Assembly (NCBI GenBank): GCA_021772915.1
Contig: JAJFLB010000014.1
Span: forward strand, 62,001-126,000
DNA from: Gammaproteobacteria bacterium
GTDB taxonomy: Bacteria > Pseudomonadota > Gammaproteobacteria > Xanthomonadales > SZUA-36
Direction: 5' to 3'
DNA: 64,000 bases
The notes under the pieces are model-generated. The model was not told where the DNA came from and searched no databases. It worked only from the letters and a program-made list of their open reading frames with translations. How positions within the stretch are numbered: position 1 is the stretch's first letter; the number at the start of each line of letters is the position of its first letter. A program made the position numbers and the translations under genes. Shown here piece by piece: positions 56,318-63,481 of the stretch.

Positions 56318-56494
56318 ATGGAACGTAATCAAATCTGGGACGGCTGGACCGTAGAAAAGGATATGCTGATTGGCCCCAACGGGAATCGCTATACCAAGAA
56401 ATCAATTCAGGCCAGCTTCTTCGAACGACAAATTCCAAAGGTTTCTAATCTACTAATCCACCCTGGATGTAAGAAGTGCACCAAAGCAAATTAG
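56318..56494 (+). CDS. Small hypothetical protein (58 aa)
   Basis: An ORF with a good ribosome site (CGGAGCGG, 6 bases before ATG). It reads MERNQIWDGWTVEKD, then LIGPNGNRYTKK, and ends in a HPGCKKCTKAN tail whose C-x2-C could bind metal. Usage is like a real coding region, with AT-rich third bases as in the island. It sits between ygfX and the left cassette end, on the opposite strand to the cassettes. A TTGACC and TATAAT pair upstream (56140-56165) has an unusually short 14-base spacing. Not recognised. Confidence 0.5.
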   Translation: MERNQIWDGWTVEKDMLIGPNGNRYTKKSIQASFFERQIPKVSNLLIHPGCKKCTKAN

Positions 56495-56498
56495 GAAA

Positions 56499-56525
56499 AA
56501 CAACATACTTAAACGTTGTTATATT
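56499..56525 (-). other. Half attC-like site after the GmrSD-like gene
   Basis: On the minus strand ATATAAC (containing the gene's TAA stop) is followed by AACGTTTAAG, matching the R'' and L'' boxes of the two full attC sites nearby (ATATAACAAAGCGTTCAAG and ACATAACAAATCGTTTAAG). The L'-R' half (GCTTAAC...GTTAT) is not found in the next 200 bases, so the site is truncated or strongly diverged. Confidence 0.5.
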
Positions 56526-58216
56526 CTCCAAATTTCACTATGAGCCAAATATGCCATTTCCGTCACATGCTCGTCGACGTGAGTCGGTGTCCAGGATTCA
56601 GCTTCCGTCACCGCTTTGGGTATTGAATAGTTAGAATCCAACAGAATTTTTCTTTTGTCCTCAAACGACTTACTATCCAATTTAACGTTCATCTCCCCAT
56701 CAAGGTAGATCAAGTTGCCGATACTTCCGACAACGTGTTCCTCCCAAATTGAATCGGTTTTAGACTGGGGATGCAAGTGTTCAATAGTCAAATCATCAAA
56801 ATCTGAGGGGAAGCTAAACTTAAAGTGCTCAGCAAACTTCCGAAGGATGTAGCGAACCAGGGCTCTTTGCTTGGAATTAGCATTCGTGTAAGAAACCTCT
56901 TTAAACGCCACAGTAAATTCTTCCAGTGACGGGACTCTGTCTCGCAATTTCTGTTTAAAGGCGTCAATTTCATCTGCTGCTTCCTTGGTGGCTGAACACA
57001 GGAATAATCGCTGCCCGAATGATGAGTACATTGCCGATATACCACCAGAGGATCTCGAAGACGTTATCGCTGTGAATTGAAAGTGGAATTTTTCAATGGC
57101 GAGTAAAGCATCCCTCAGTCGTGCCAACTTAATTTTCTTGTCCTTGTACGCTCGAACTAACGACAAAGTCGCTGGAATGGGTTGCGAGAGCTTGAAAAGC
57201 TGCATTGCAGCAAGTGACCTAGAGACCTCTACTTCATTTTTTGTCCAACCGTATGAAGTTTCGTATAGCGACCTGTAGAGCTCTGAGTCCTTGATAAGGA
57301 AATTCAGGTAGTCCATTGCAAGTGCCTTGGTCACGGCTTTCTTAAAACTTTTGAATAACTTTTTTTGAGGAATTGCTTCGTAGCGCGATGCCCAGAAATG
57401 GTAGATAAAACTGTCTGCCGATATATCTTCAGCAGAATTATGGATTGTCCCAAGCAGTTTTTCCCATTTCAGGCGTGCGTGATCAACATCACCCTTTGAC
57501 TTGAGATGTTTTGAAAAATGATTTTTAACTAAATCAGTTAAGGCGAGATCCTTCCCTCGAGTGTTTAGAGTTTCAAATATTATGTATGCGTCGTCTTCGT
57601 TCTCAAGCGTGACAAATATGACTTTTAGATTGAGGACAGAATCTCTAAGGCCAATTAGTTTGAGTATTTTCTTATCATTTTTCTTGGATTCCGGTATGGA
57701 TGCATCAGATTCAACCGCTTCAGTAACGGAGTGAACCAGACCTTGGAATTTCTTGTGAGCATTAAGTAGGTTCTTTTCTTCTGGTAGAGAGCTTCCTTCA
57801 GCATCCGGATCTTCATTAAATTTCTGTATGTGCTCTTGAAAATAAGGAAATGATGTTTCAGTTTTAAGAACGTATTGACTTTTGTTGCTTCTATCCTTTC
57901 GCTCTATTAGTTGATGAATCCCATTGGCGAAGTCTTTTGAGCCAAGTTCGAGAAATTGGTCGCGTAACACGCAAAGCAAAATAGTGATGGTCGTTAGACG
58001 TTGTTGTCCGTCAACAACACCAAATTTTTGTTTGACCTTTTTGTAAACGACCATCGAACCAATAAAGTAGTCATCCGACTGACTGGAGATAATGTCATTC
58101 CAGAATTCAACGACATGTTCATCTTCCCAAGAGTATGGCCTTTGGAATCTTGGAATGTGGAAGTAGCCACTGTCTAGCAAGCTTTCAATGTCAGAATCGT
58201 GTGACTCGATTTTCAT
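56519..58216 (-). CDS. GmrSD-like type IV restriction protein (DUF262 + DUF1524)
   Basis: 565 aa fused protein. N-terminal DUF262 (ParB/Srx-like NTPase) shows IPRFQRPYSWEDEH (about residue 20) and VVDGQQRLTT (about 68, the DGQQR box). C-terminal DUF1524 HNH-type nuclease shows TIEHLHPQSK (His pair, about 485), then GNLIYLDGEMNVKL and FEDKRKILL, the usual Asn and closing residues. GmrSD enzymes cleave DNA with modified bases, mostly phage DNA. It is AT-richer than neighbours. The stop lies inside an attC-like box and the next cassette's attC ends 48 bases upstream of the ATG, so it looks like an integron cassette. Target modification is unknown. Confidence 0.85.
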   Translation of the reverse strand: MKIESHDSDIESLLDSGYFHIPRFQRPYSWEDEHVVEFWNDIISSQSDDYFIGSMVVYKKVKQKFGVVDGQQRLTTITILLCVLRDQFLELGSKDFANGIHQLIERKDRSNKSQYVLKTETSFPYFQEHIQKFNEDPDAEGSSLPEEKNLLNAHKKFQGLVHSVTEAVESDASIPESKKNDKKILKLIGLRDSVLNLKVIFVTLENEDDAYIIFETLNTRGKDLALTDLVKNHFSKHLKSKGDVDHARLKWEKLLGTIHNSAEDISADSFIYHFWASRYEAIPQKKLFKSFKKAVTKALAMDYLNFLIKDSELYRSLYETSYGWTKNEVEVSRSLAAMQLFKLSQPIPATLSLVRAYKDKKIKLARLRDALLAIEKFHFQFTAITSSRSSGGISAMYSSFGQRLFLCSATKEAADEIDAFKQKLRDRVPSLEEFTVAFKEVSYTNANSKQRALVRYILRKFAEHFKFSFPSDFDDLTIEHLHPQSKTDSIWEEHVVGSIGNLIYLDGEMNVKLDSKSFEDKRKILLDSNYSIPKAVTEAESWTPTHVDEHVTEMAYLAHSEIWRI

Positions 58217-58263
58217 GATTTATCCATTAGTATAATTTCTACCTGGTGCTCAGGTTGATGGAA

Positions 58264-58359
58264 ATATAACGTTTTAGTTAAGCGGCCCAAAAGGGCGCAG
58301 CCTTTTTAGGTCCGGTGGAGGCGCATAGCGCCGGAACGAACTTAAACGATTTGTTATGT
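58264..58359 (-). other. Integron attC site B (96 bp)
   Basis: Minus-strand order: R'' ACATAAC, L'' CGTTTAAG, a central imperfect palindrome (GTTCCGGCGC... to GGGCC), L' GCTTAAC, R' GTTATAT. L'' GTT-T-AAG pairs with L' CTTAAC leaving one unpaired base, the attC hallmark. It lies directly after the 58354-59073 gene, whose TAA stop is inside R''. Similar to site A in boxes and CACCGG core. Confidence 0.85.
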
Positions 58360-59073
58360 GTCACCGGCACCTTTGGTCTTTTCGGATTCAATTTTGTCTG
58401 CGAATTCTTGGCGATGCTTCTCCATTTCTTCGCGTTCCGTAGCGCGGTTTTCTGCCGTATATATGTCAACTTTCGGACGGCGAAATCCAGTAGCGATGTC
58501 TCTTGTGGTCTTCTCAATCTTCTTCAGACTCTCGGCAATTGAATATAAGTGAGGCGTCCCCAGCTGATAGGTTCCTTCGTGCTCCGACATATCGACTGTG
58601 AGTGATTCATGGTACTTCTTACCTAACGCACTCTTGTAAGAAATTTCAATAACCAAGTTCGAAGCAATCTTTCCTTCGTAATCTTCGGTCATTTGGGTAT
58701 AGCCTGAGATTCGTTCTTGGCCAGACCCGAGATACTTAAGTCCGTGAGTCAGGAATTTCGTTTTCGTGAAATCTCGGATTAGACCCTTGGCGGAGTCGCC
58801 CCCTTCTGTTGCTGTGATTGAGAATTTAATCTCGAAAGCAGGCCCGAGGCCTACGTTCTTGATGTGCAGCCTGACGAAATGTAGCGCAATCTCCAGTGGC
58901 TTAAGAAAAATTTCAATTGCTGGCTCAGTCTGGACCTCGCGAAGTAATCGCGTTTCCTTAACCAGTCTCCAAGTGAGAATTGCATAAACAACTGTTGCCC
59001 CTGTGACAACACCGGAGAAAATTACGGTCCATGCACCCGAGCTGGAGTTCAATGAGTTCATGAATTCGATCAT
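58354..59073 (-). CDS. Hypothetical membrane-anchored cassette protein
   Basis: 239 aa from ATG 59073; the frame continues to a GTG at 59094 that lies in attC site A. One N-terminal transmembrane helix (about residues 12-34, WTVIFSGVVTGATVVYAIL), a WRLVKETRLLREVQTEP stretch, then a beta-rich cytoplasmic domain with IKNVGLGPAFEIKFSI (seen in many uncharacterised one-TM proteins) and a charged C-terminal coiled coil (from about 185). No catalytic motif. It forms a cassette with attC site B. No Shine-Dalgarno is evident, which is common in cassettes. Function unknown. Confidence 0.7.
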   Translation of the reverse strand: MIEFMNSLNSSSGAWTVIFSGVVTGATVVYAILTWRLVKETRLLREVQTEPAIEIFLKPLEIALHFVRLHIKNVGLGPAFEIKFSITATEGGDSAKGLIRDFTKTKFLTHGLKYLGSGQERISGYTQMTEDYEGKIASNLVIEISYKSALGKKYHESLTVDMSEHEGTYQLGTPHLYSIAESLKKIEKTTRDIATGFRRPKVDIYTAENRATEREEMEKHRQEFADKIESEKTKGAGDT

Positions 59074-59092
59074 GCCAAAAGTCTCTACTGAC

Positions 59093-59179
59093 ACATAACA
59101 TTATAGTTAAGCGGCGCCGCGGAGCGGCGCCCGGTGGAGCCAGCTTGCTGGCGGAACGAGCTTGAACGCTTTGTTATAT
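59093..59179 (-). other. Integron attC site A (87 bp)
   Basis: Minus-strand order: R'' ATATAAC, L'' GCGTTCAAGC, stem CCGCCAGC/GCTGGC and GGCGCCGC...GCGGCGCC, L' GCTTAAC, R' GTTATGT. L'' GTT-C-AAGC against L' GCTTAAC leaves one extrahelical C (G on the folded bottom strand), exactly as in functional attC. Nine bases after the stop of the 59188-59532 gene. R' GTTATGT is the perfect complement of site B's R'' ACATAAC, as expected if cassette B was inserted here. Confidence 0.88.
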
Positions 59180-59187
59180 TGCTCTCG

Positions 59188-59532
59188 CTACACATGCTCG
59201 TCTTGCTTGATTTTTCGCCTGTTATGCCAAGAACTCACAACAAACAAGCTGATCAAAACAGCGAAGAAAACCGGTAATGCCTTGCGCTTCAGGAGGGACA
59301 AAAGTGCCTCTGGAGATGATAAATACCCTTTAGCATTTTCAAGGCCTGTGGCCGCCACTGAATTTTCCTTGAGGTACTGTTGCTTTTCTTCTACCGTTGC
59401 CCCTGGGAGTTGTGCAAACGGTTGTGAGGGACCGATATAGGTAGTTTCAAACACCATAACCTGAAGTGCTACGGTTATTATGGCTGCCAAAACACTGACC
59501 AACAAATTGGTCCGGATCATGTATGAGTTCAT
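59188..59532 (-). CDS. Hypothetical two-helix membrane cassette protein
   Basis: 114 aa. Two hydrophobic helices (about residues 8-28, LLVSVLAAIITVALQVMVF, and 84-101, LPVFFAVLISLFVVSS) flank a polar loop; a basic, short C-terminal tail follows (HNRRKIKQDEHV). Not recognised. The gene begins 10 bases after a GTTATAT core (59548-59542) and ends 9 bases before attC site A, so it is a compact cassette. Start could also be Met5. Confidence 0.65.
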   Translation of the reverse strand: MNSYMIRTNLLVSVLAAIITVALQVMVFETTYIGPSQPFAQLPGATVEEKQQYLKENSVAATGLENAKGYLSSPEALLSLLKRKALPVFFAVLISLFVVSSWHNRRKIKQDEHV

Positions 59533-59541
59533 ATTGAATCC

Positions 59542-59548
59542 ATATAAC
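59542..59548 (-). other. Cassette boundary core (GTTATAT)
   Basis: GTTATAT on the minus strand directly before the first cassette gene is the complement of R'' of attC site A (ATATAAC), so it is the expected 5' edge of that cassette. The bases to its right (with a GTTACAT 25-30 bases away) do not form an attC palindrome and might be an attI-like or secondary insertion site. Confidence 0.5.
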
Positions 59549-60118
59549 TACATTTATGTGAAAAACAGTGATGTAACACACCAAATTGACAATTTTGCGT
59601 TATTCATTTTCCAAGTTCTCCCTTCTGATCAACAACTTAAATCACTTGATGCAGAAAACCAAACGATGACTTATTCCCGTTAGCATCATGATAATACACC
59701 TTAAGAGGAAATAGATTAGGAGAAAACTGAATAAAACAGAACACTAACGATCCGCGCGCGCCAACGTGTCTCGTCGGCCTGCGCCTGCGCGGTGGACTAA
59801 TTTGATCGACAATCGTACAGAGATTGCAGAAAAAATCATCGCCGCAGCATCTACCCGCCCAATGAATACCAATGCGCCCACCAGGCAGTCTACACACGTA
59901 TAGGTGTACCGTTGATACAAGGTCAAAGGTTATATCAGACTGTATGTGGGCCTATAGGAACTACCAAAAAGTATCAGCTTGACTATCAATATGTTATGAA
60001 GTATTTATAATGTATCCTCACAACTAATGTAACTAAAGTAAACCAGGGAACTACCTATAATTTAAGCCAGCTCAGGAAAGCAGGTTGCATTAACACTACG
60101 CTCAGTTAACATGCATTC
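59549..60118. other. 570-base gene-free flank of the cassette island
   Basis: AT-rich, with short frames that do not look like proteins and no integron integrase. Near the right end TTGACT (59979) and TATTTA (60002) are 17 bases apart and could be the promoter of the TonB receptor gene. The stretch at 59750-59860 is locally GC-rich and may be decayed coding sequence. Confidence 0.45.
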
Positions 60119-62167
60119 ATGTTTTCAGCCCTTTTTCTGTCCTTGATGCTACAAACTGCCACTGAAGTTGGCACTGACAGGCAGTCACAAGCACTGCCCA
60201 CGGTTGAGGTGCGTTCACAGCGATCTTCGGTTGTCTACGCGACCAATAGCAGTCTGAATTCAATCAGTGAGTCGGAATTGGCGCAAGAAGCGCCCAGGCA
60301 CCCAAACGAAGTTCTTGATCGCATTCCGGGTGCGTGGATAACGCTCGGCTCTGGCCAGGAGCACCTGACGGCCATTCGCTCGCCCGCATTGACGGGTCCG
60401 GGTGCCTGTGGCGCCTTTATGGTACTGGAGGATCAGATTCCTACACGGCCATCCGGATTTTGTAATGTAAATCAATTATTTGAAGTTAACATTGCACAGG
60501 CAAAGCAAATTGATGTGCTACGCGGGCCGGGTACTGTAACCTACGGCTCGAATGCGTTACACGGTGCGATTAACCTGTACACACCGGGACCTTCAACCGA
60601 ACCACATGCGGAATACGCCGTTGAGGCCGCAACTGACAACTACTACCGTGGGCGCCTGGCACTTTCCGGGGCGCACAGCGCTTTTCAGGCAAATTTTACC
60701 GATGCGGACAGCTTCAGGGACGATGAGCAATTTCAGCATGCCCTGGCAAATCTTCAAGTTGCCCACAAATTGGGCAAACTGAGTGGTCAAACTGCCCTCG
60801 CCTATGCCCGCCTGGAGCAAGATACAGCAGGTTTCATACTTGGTAAAAATAGCTATAAAAACAATGCATTACGCAAACAAAACCTTAACCCTGGAGCGTT
60901 CCGAAATGGCTGGGCTTTGCGTGTGTCAAGTCGCTGGAACTGGCAAACCAATGCGGGTCATGAGCTTGAATTAACACCCTATGTACGCAGCAGTGGTATG
61001 GAGTTTCTGCAGCACTTTTTACCGGGGACGCCATTGGAGAAGAATGGACACGATTCAGCCGGCGTGCTGTTTAGCTGGAGCAACAACGTTTCAACTACTG
61101 CGGGTGTAGAACTTGAATGGGCGCAGGGATTCCTGACCGAGTTCCAGGAAAACGCATTAACCACGGGCTCTGCTTTCCTGCAGGCAACCCGCCCACAGGG
61201 TCTGCATTACGACTACGAAGTCCGCTCATCAACCATCGCCGCCTGGGCACAGTGGCAGCATGATTTGAAGCCTGATCTGGAGTTGACCGCAGGCTTGCGT
61301 GCAGAACGTCTTGCCTATGATTACGACAATCGAATACGGGTGGGTAATACACGGGCCGATGGCTCGGTGTGTGGCTTTGGGGGTTGTCTGTACACACGTC
61401 CGGCTGATCGTAAGGACCACTTCACCAATTTTTCTCCGGAGCTGGGCTTGAGCCTGAGCCTGAATCCTCAACAGGTGTTGTACATACGCGCGGCACGTGG
61501 ATATCGCGCACCCCAGGCCACGGAGCTGTATCGATTGCAGAGTGGTCAAACCGTGGCTGAACTTGACGCAGAAACCCTCGATTCGCTGGAGATTGGTTTC
61601 AAGGGAAATACCGACACTTTGCGCTACGAAATTACCGCCTATGCCATGCGCAAACAAAATTTCATCTTCAGGGACGCAGAGGGCTTCAACATAAGCGATG
61701 GAAAGACCCGCCACGCGGGTATCGAGTCCCTGCTCCGCTGGCAGGCAACGCAAGAACTTGCTGTCAGTGCGAATCTGTCCTGGGCGCAACACGAGTATGC
61801 CTTTGATCGGGACCTGGCCCGCGGTGAAGTCATCCGCAATGGCAATGAAATTGACACGGCGCCACCCTGGCTCGGCGGGCTACGGCTGCACTGGCAACGG
61901 ACTCAGAACCAGGCTTTTGAGGCCGAATGGGTTTACCAGGGCAGTTATTTTCTGGACGCCGCGAATGAGCACCGCTATTCCGGCCACAGTTTGCTGAATC
62001 TTCGCGCCATGGTGGGCATAGCGGATAGCCATCATTCGGTGTCGCTGCGCCTTACCAACTTACTGGATGAGCGCTATGCGGAGCGGGCAGATTTCGCCTT
62101 TGGCAATTATCGTTATTTTCCGGGTGCCGGACGCCGCATAAGCGTGGAATGGCGGTACAAGAGGTAA
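60119..62167 (+). CDS. TonB-dependent outer-membrane receptor
   Basis: 682 aa. Short signal peptide (residues 1-15 or so, MFSALFLSLMLQTA), a TonB-box-like LPTVEVRSQR, plug domain (about 45-150; EVLDRIPGAWI, VLRGPGTVTYGSNALHGAINL) with a Cys pair (GACGAF, GFCNVN) probably forming a disulfide, then a beta barrel ending in VEWRYKR with a terminal aromatic/basic strand. Ligand unknown; no neighbour points to siderophore, B12 or sugar. ExbBD at 45 kb could energise it. The upstream region has no visible riboswitch or clear Fur box. Confidence 0.9.
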   Translation: MFSALFLSLMLQTATEVGTDRQSQALPTVEVRSQRSSVVYATNSSLNSISESELAQEAPRHPNEVLDRIPGAWITLGSGQEHLTAIRSPALTGPGACGAFMVLEDQIPTRPSGFCNVNQLFEVNIAQAKQIDVLRGPGTVTYGSNALHGAINLYTPGPSTEPHAEYAVEAATDNYYRGRLALSGAHSAFQANFTDADSFRDDEQFQHALANLQVAHKLGKLSGQTALAYARLEQDTAGFILGKNSYKNNALRKQNLNPGAFRNGWALRVSSRWNWQTNAGHELELTPYVRSSGMEFLQHFLPGTPLEKNGHDSAGVLFSWSNNVSTTAGVELEWAQGFLTEFQENALTTGSAFLQATRPQGLHYDYEVRSSTIAAWAQWQHDLKPDLELTAGLRAERLAYDYDNRIRVGNTRADGSVCGFGGCLYTRPADRKDHFTNFSPELGLSLSLNPQQVLYIRAARGYRAPQATELYRLQSGQTVAELDAETLDSLEIGFKGNTDTLRYEITAYAMRKQNFIFRDAEGFNISDGKTRHAGIESLLRWQATQELAVSANLSWAQHEYAFDRDLARGEVIRNGNEIDTAPPWLGGLRLHWQRTQNQAFEAEWVYQGSYFLDAANEHRYSGHSLLNLRAMVGIADSHHSVSLRLTNLLDERYAERADFAFGNYRYFPGAGRRISVEWRYKR

Positions 62168-62275
62168 CGCCCTGCCCCACCTGTTGTTGTTTATATTCGC
62201 TTTGGCACGATCTTGTTGTGTCAAGATGGTTTAGAATCTGAAAACGCTTTTGCAGCTTCTGCGTGGTGTCGTCGT

Positions 62276-63199
62276 ATGATTTTCAAAACCGGGAAAACCG
62301 TTCGTATTATTGCTGTCCCGATGGATCTGGGGGCAAGTCGTCGCGGTACCGATATGGGACCATCCGCATTGCGTATTGCGGGCCTCGGAGCGGCAATCCG
62401 CGCGATGGGCTGCAAGTTGGCCCGGGAAGAAGATATTGCCGTGGCGGCCATGGAAACACGCTCTGTTGAAGATACCGAGGCACGTTTCAAGCCACAGATT
62501 CTGAACGTCTGCACAAAACTCGGTGAACGTGTCAGGGACATCCTGGGGGCGGGCGAATTTCCACTTGTTATCGGGGGTGACCATTCCATTGCCATGGGCA
62601 CGGTATCGGGTGCAGCCGCGCATTATCGAGAGCGTGGAGAGAGCCTGGGACTGATCTGGTTTGATGCTCACGGTGACATGAATATCCCCGGTGTATCACC
62701 CAGTGGCAATATCCACGGGATGCCGCTGGCGCACTTGTTGGGTCGTGGTGATGCAGAATTGGCCGGGATACTGGGTTTTGCACCCAAGCTTGATCCAGAA
62801 AAAGTCGTGCTCATCGGTGTTCGGGACATTGACTCCGGCGAAAAGGAAATGATCCACAAATCCGGTATCCATGTTTTTACAATGCGGGAAATTGACGAGC
62901 ACGGTATGGCCAAGGTCGCCCGCAGGGCCATGGAAATTGTTACCGAGGGCACGGGCGGTTTTCATCTCAGCTTTGATGTTGACGGATGCGACCCGAGCGT
63001 GATTCCGGGATCCGGAACTTTGGTACCCGGCGGCGTACGTTTTCGCGAGGCCCATTTACTCTTGGAGTATTGTGCCGACACACGTCACATGACCTCCATG
63101 GAGGTGGTTGAATTGAACCCATTCCTGGATCAGGGCAACGTCAGCGCAGAACGCACAGTCAATCTGATTACCAGCGCACTGGGGAAAAGCATACTCTGA
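62276..63199 (+). CDS. rocF: Arginase (ureohydrolase family)
   Basis: Hydrolyses arginine to ornithine and urea. The manganese ligands are all present: GGDHS (about residue 102), WFDAHGDMN (about 125) and SFDVDGCDPS (about 232), plus the SxNxHGMP region SGNIHGMP (about 141) typical of arginases over agmatinases. The ATG at 62276 (MIFKTGKTVRIIAVPMDLG) gives 307 aa, a normal length; the frame opens at 62213 with no better start. Stands alone between the receptor gene and tRNA-Leu. Confidence 0.9.
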   Translation: MIFKTGKTVRIIAVPMDLGASRRGTDMGPSALRIAGLGAAIRAMGCKLAREEDIAVAAMETRSVEDTEARFKPQILNVCTKLGERVRDILGAGEFPLVIGGDHSIAMGTVSGAAAHYRERGESLGLIWFDAHGDMNIPGVSPSGNIHGMPLAHLLGRGDAELAGILGFAPKLDPEKVVLIGVRDIDSGEKEMIHKSGIHVFTMREIDEHGMAKVARRAMEIVTEGTGGFHLSFDVDGCDPSVIPGSGTLVPGGVRFREAHLLLEYCADTRHMTSMEVVELNPFLDQGNVSAERTVNLITSALGKSIL

Positions 63200-63270
63200 C
63201 CCAGGTGTGAAAAAGTACAGCTTTGCCCTGCCCTGCACCGCCAATGCAGGTACAATCCGCACTGCGAAGT

Positions 63271-63357
63271 GCCCGGGTGGCGAAATTGGTAGACGCAAGG
63301 GACTTAAAATCCCTCGGTAGGAATACCGTGCCGGTTCGATTCCGGCCCCGGGCACCA
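63271..63357 (+). tRNA. tRNA-Leu (anticodon TAA)
   Basis: 87 bases with encoded CCA. Acceptor GCCCGGG/CCCGGGC with discriminator A, anticodon stem GGGA/TCCC around CTTAAAA (anticodon TAA), a long variable arm (TCGGTAGGAATACCG), and T-arm CCGG-TTCGATT-CCGG. A TACAAT -10-like box lies 15 bases upstream. Reads UUA and UUG. Confidence 0.97.
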
Positions 63358-63481
63358 TTTTAAACCAGTAAATTCAATGATTTATAGAGATAACGCCGAT
63401 AGTGGTAGGTTTTCTATTGTTTGCTGAAATAGTTTAGTAGTTGTGTAGAACTTTCTTCTTTGGGTTACATAGGAAATTAAT

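Noticed and set aside
59744-59926. Possible remnant integrase ORF near the cassettes
   Set aside because: The translation lacks the integron-integrase boxes (no R-H-x-x-R-Y pattern) and looks random.
59930-60118. Cobalamin riboswitch or Zur/Fur box before the TonB receptor
   Set aside because: No B12-box-like AGCCAGGA...GCC pattern and no convincing 19-bp iron or zinc box; only loose AT-rich palindromes.
61229-61792. 187-aa minus-strand ORF within the TonB receptor gene
   Set aside because: Antisense shadow of a clearly coding beta-barrel region.
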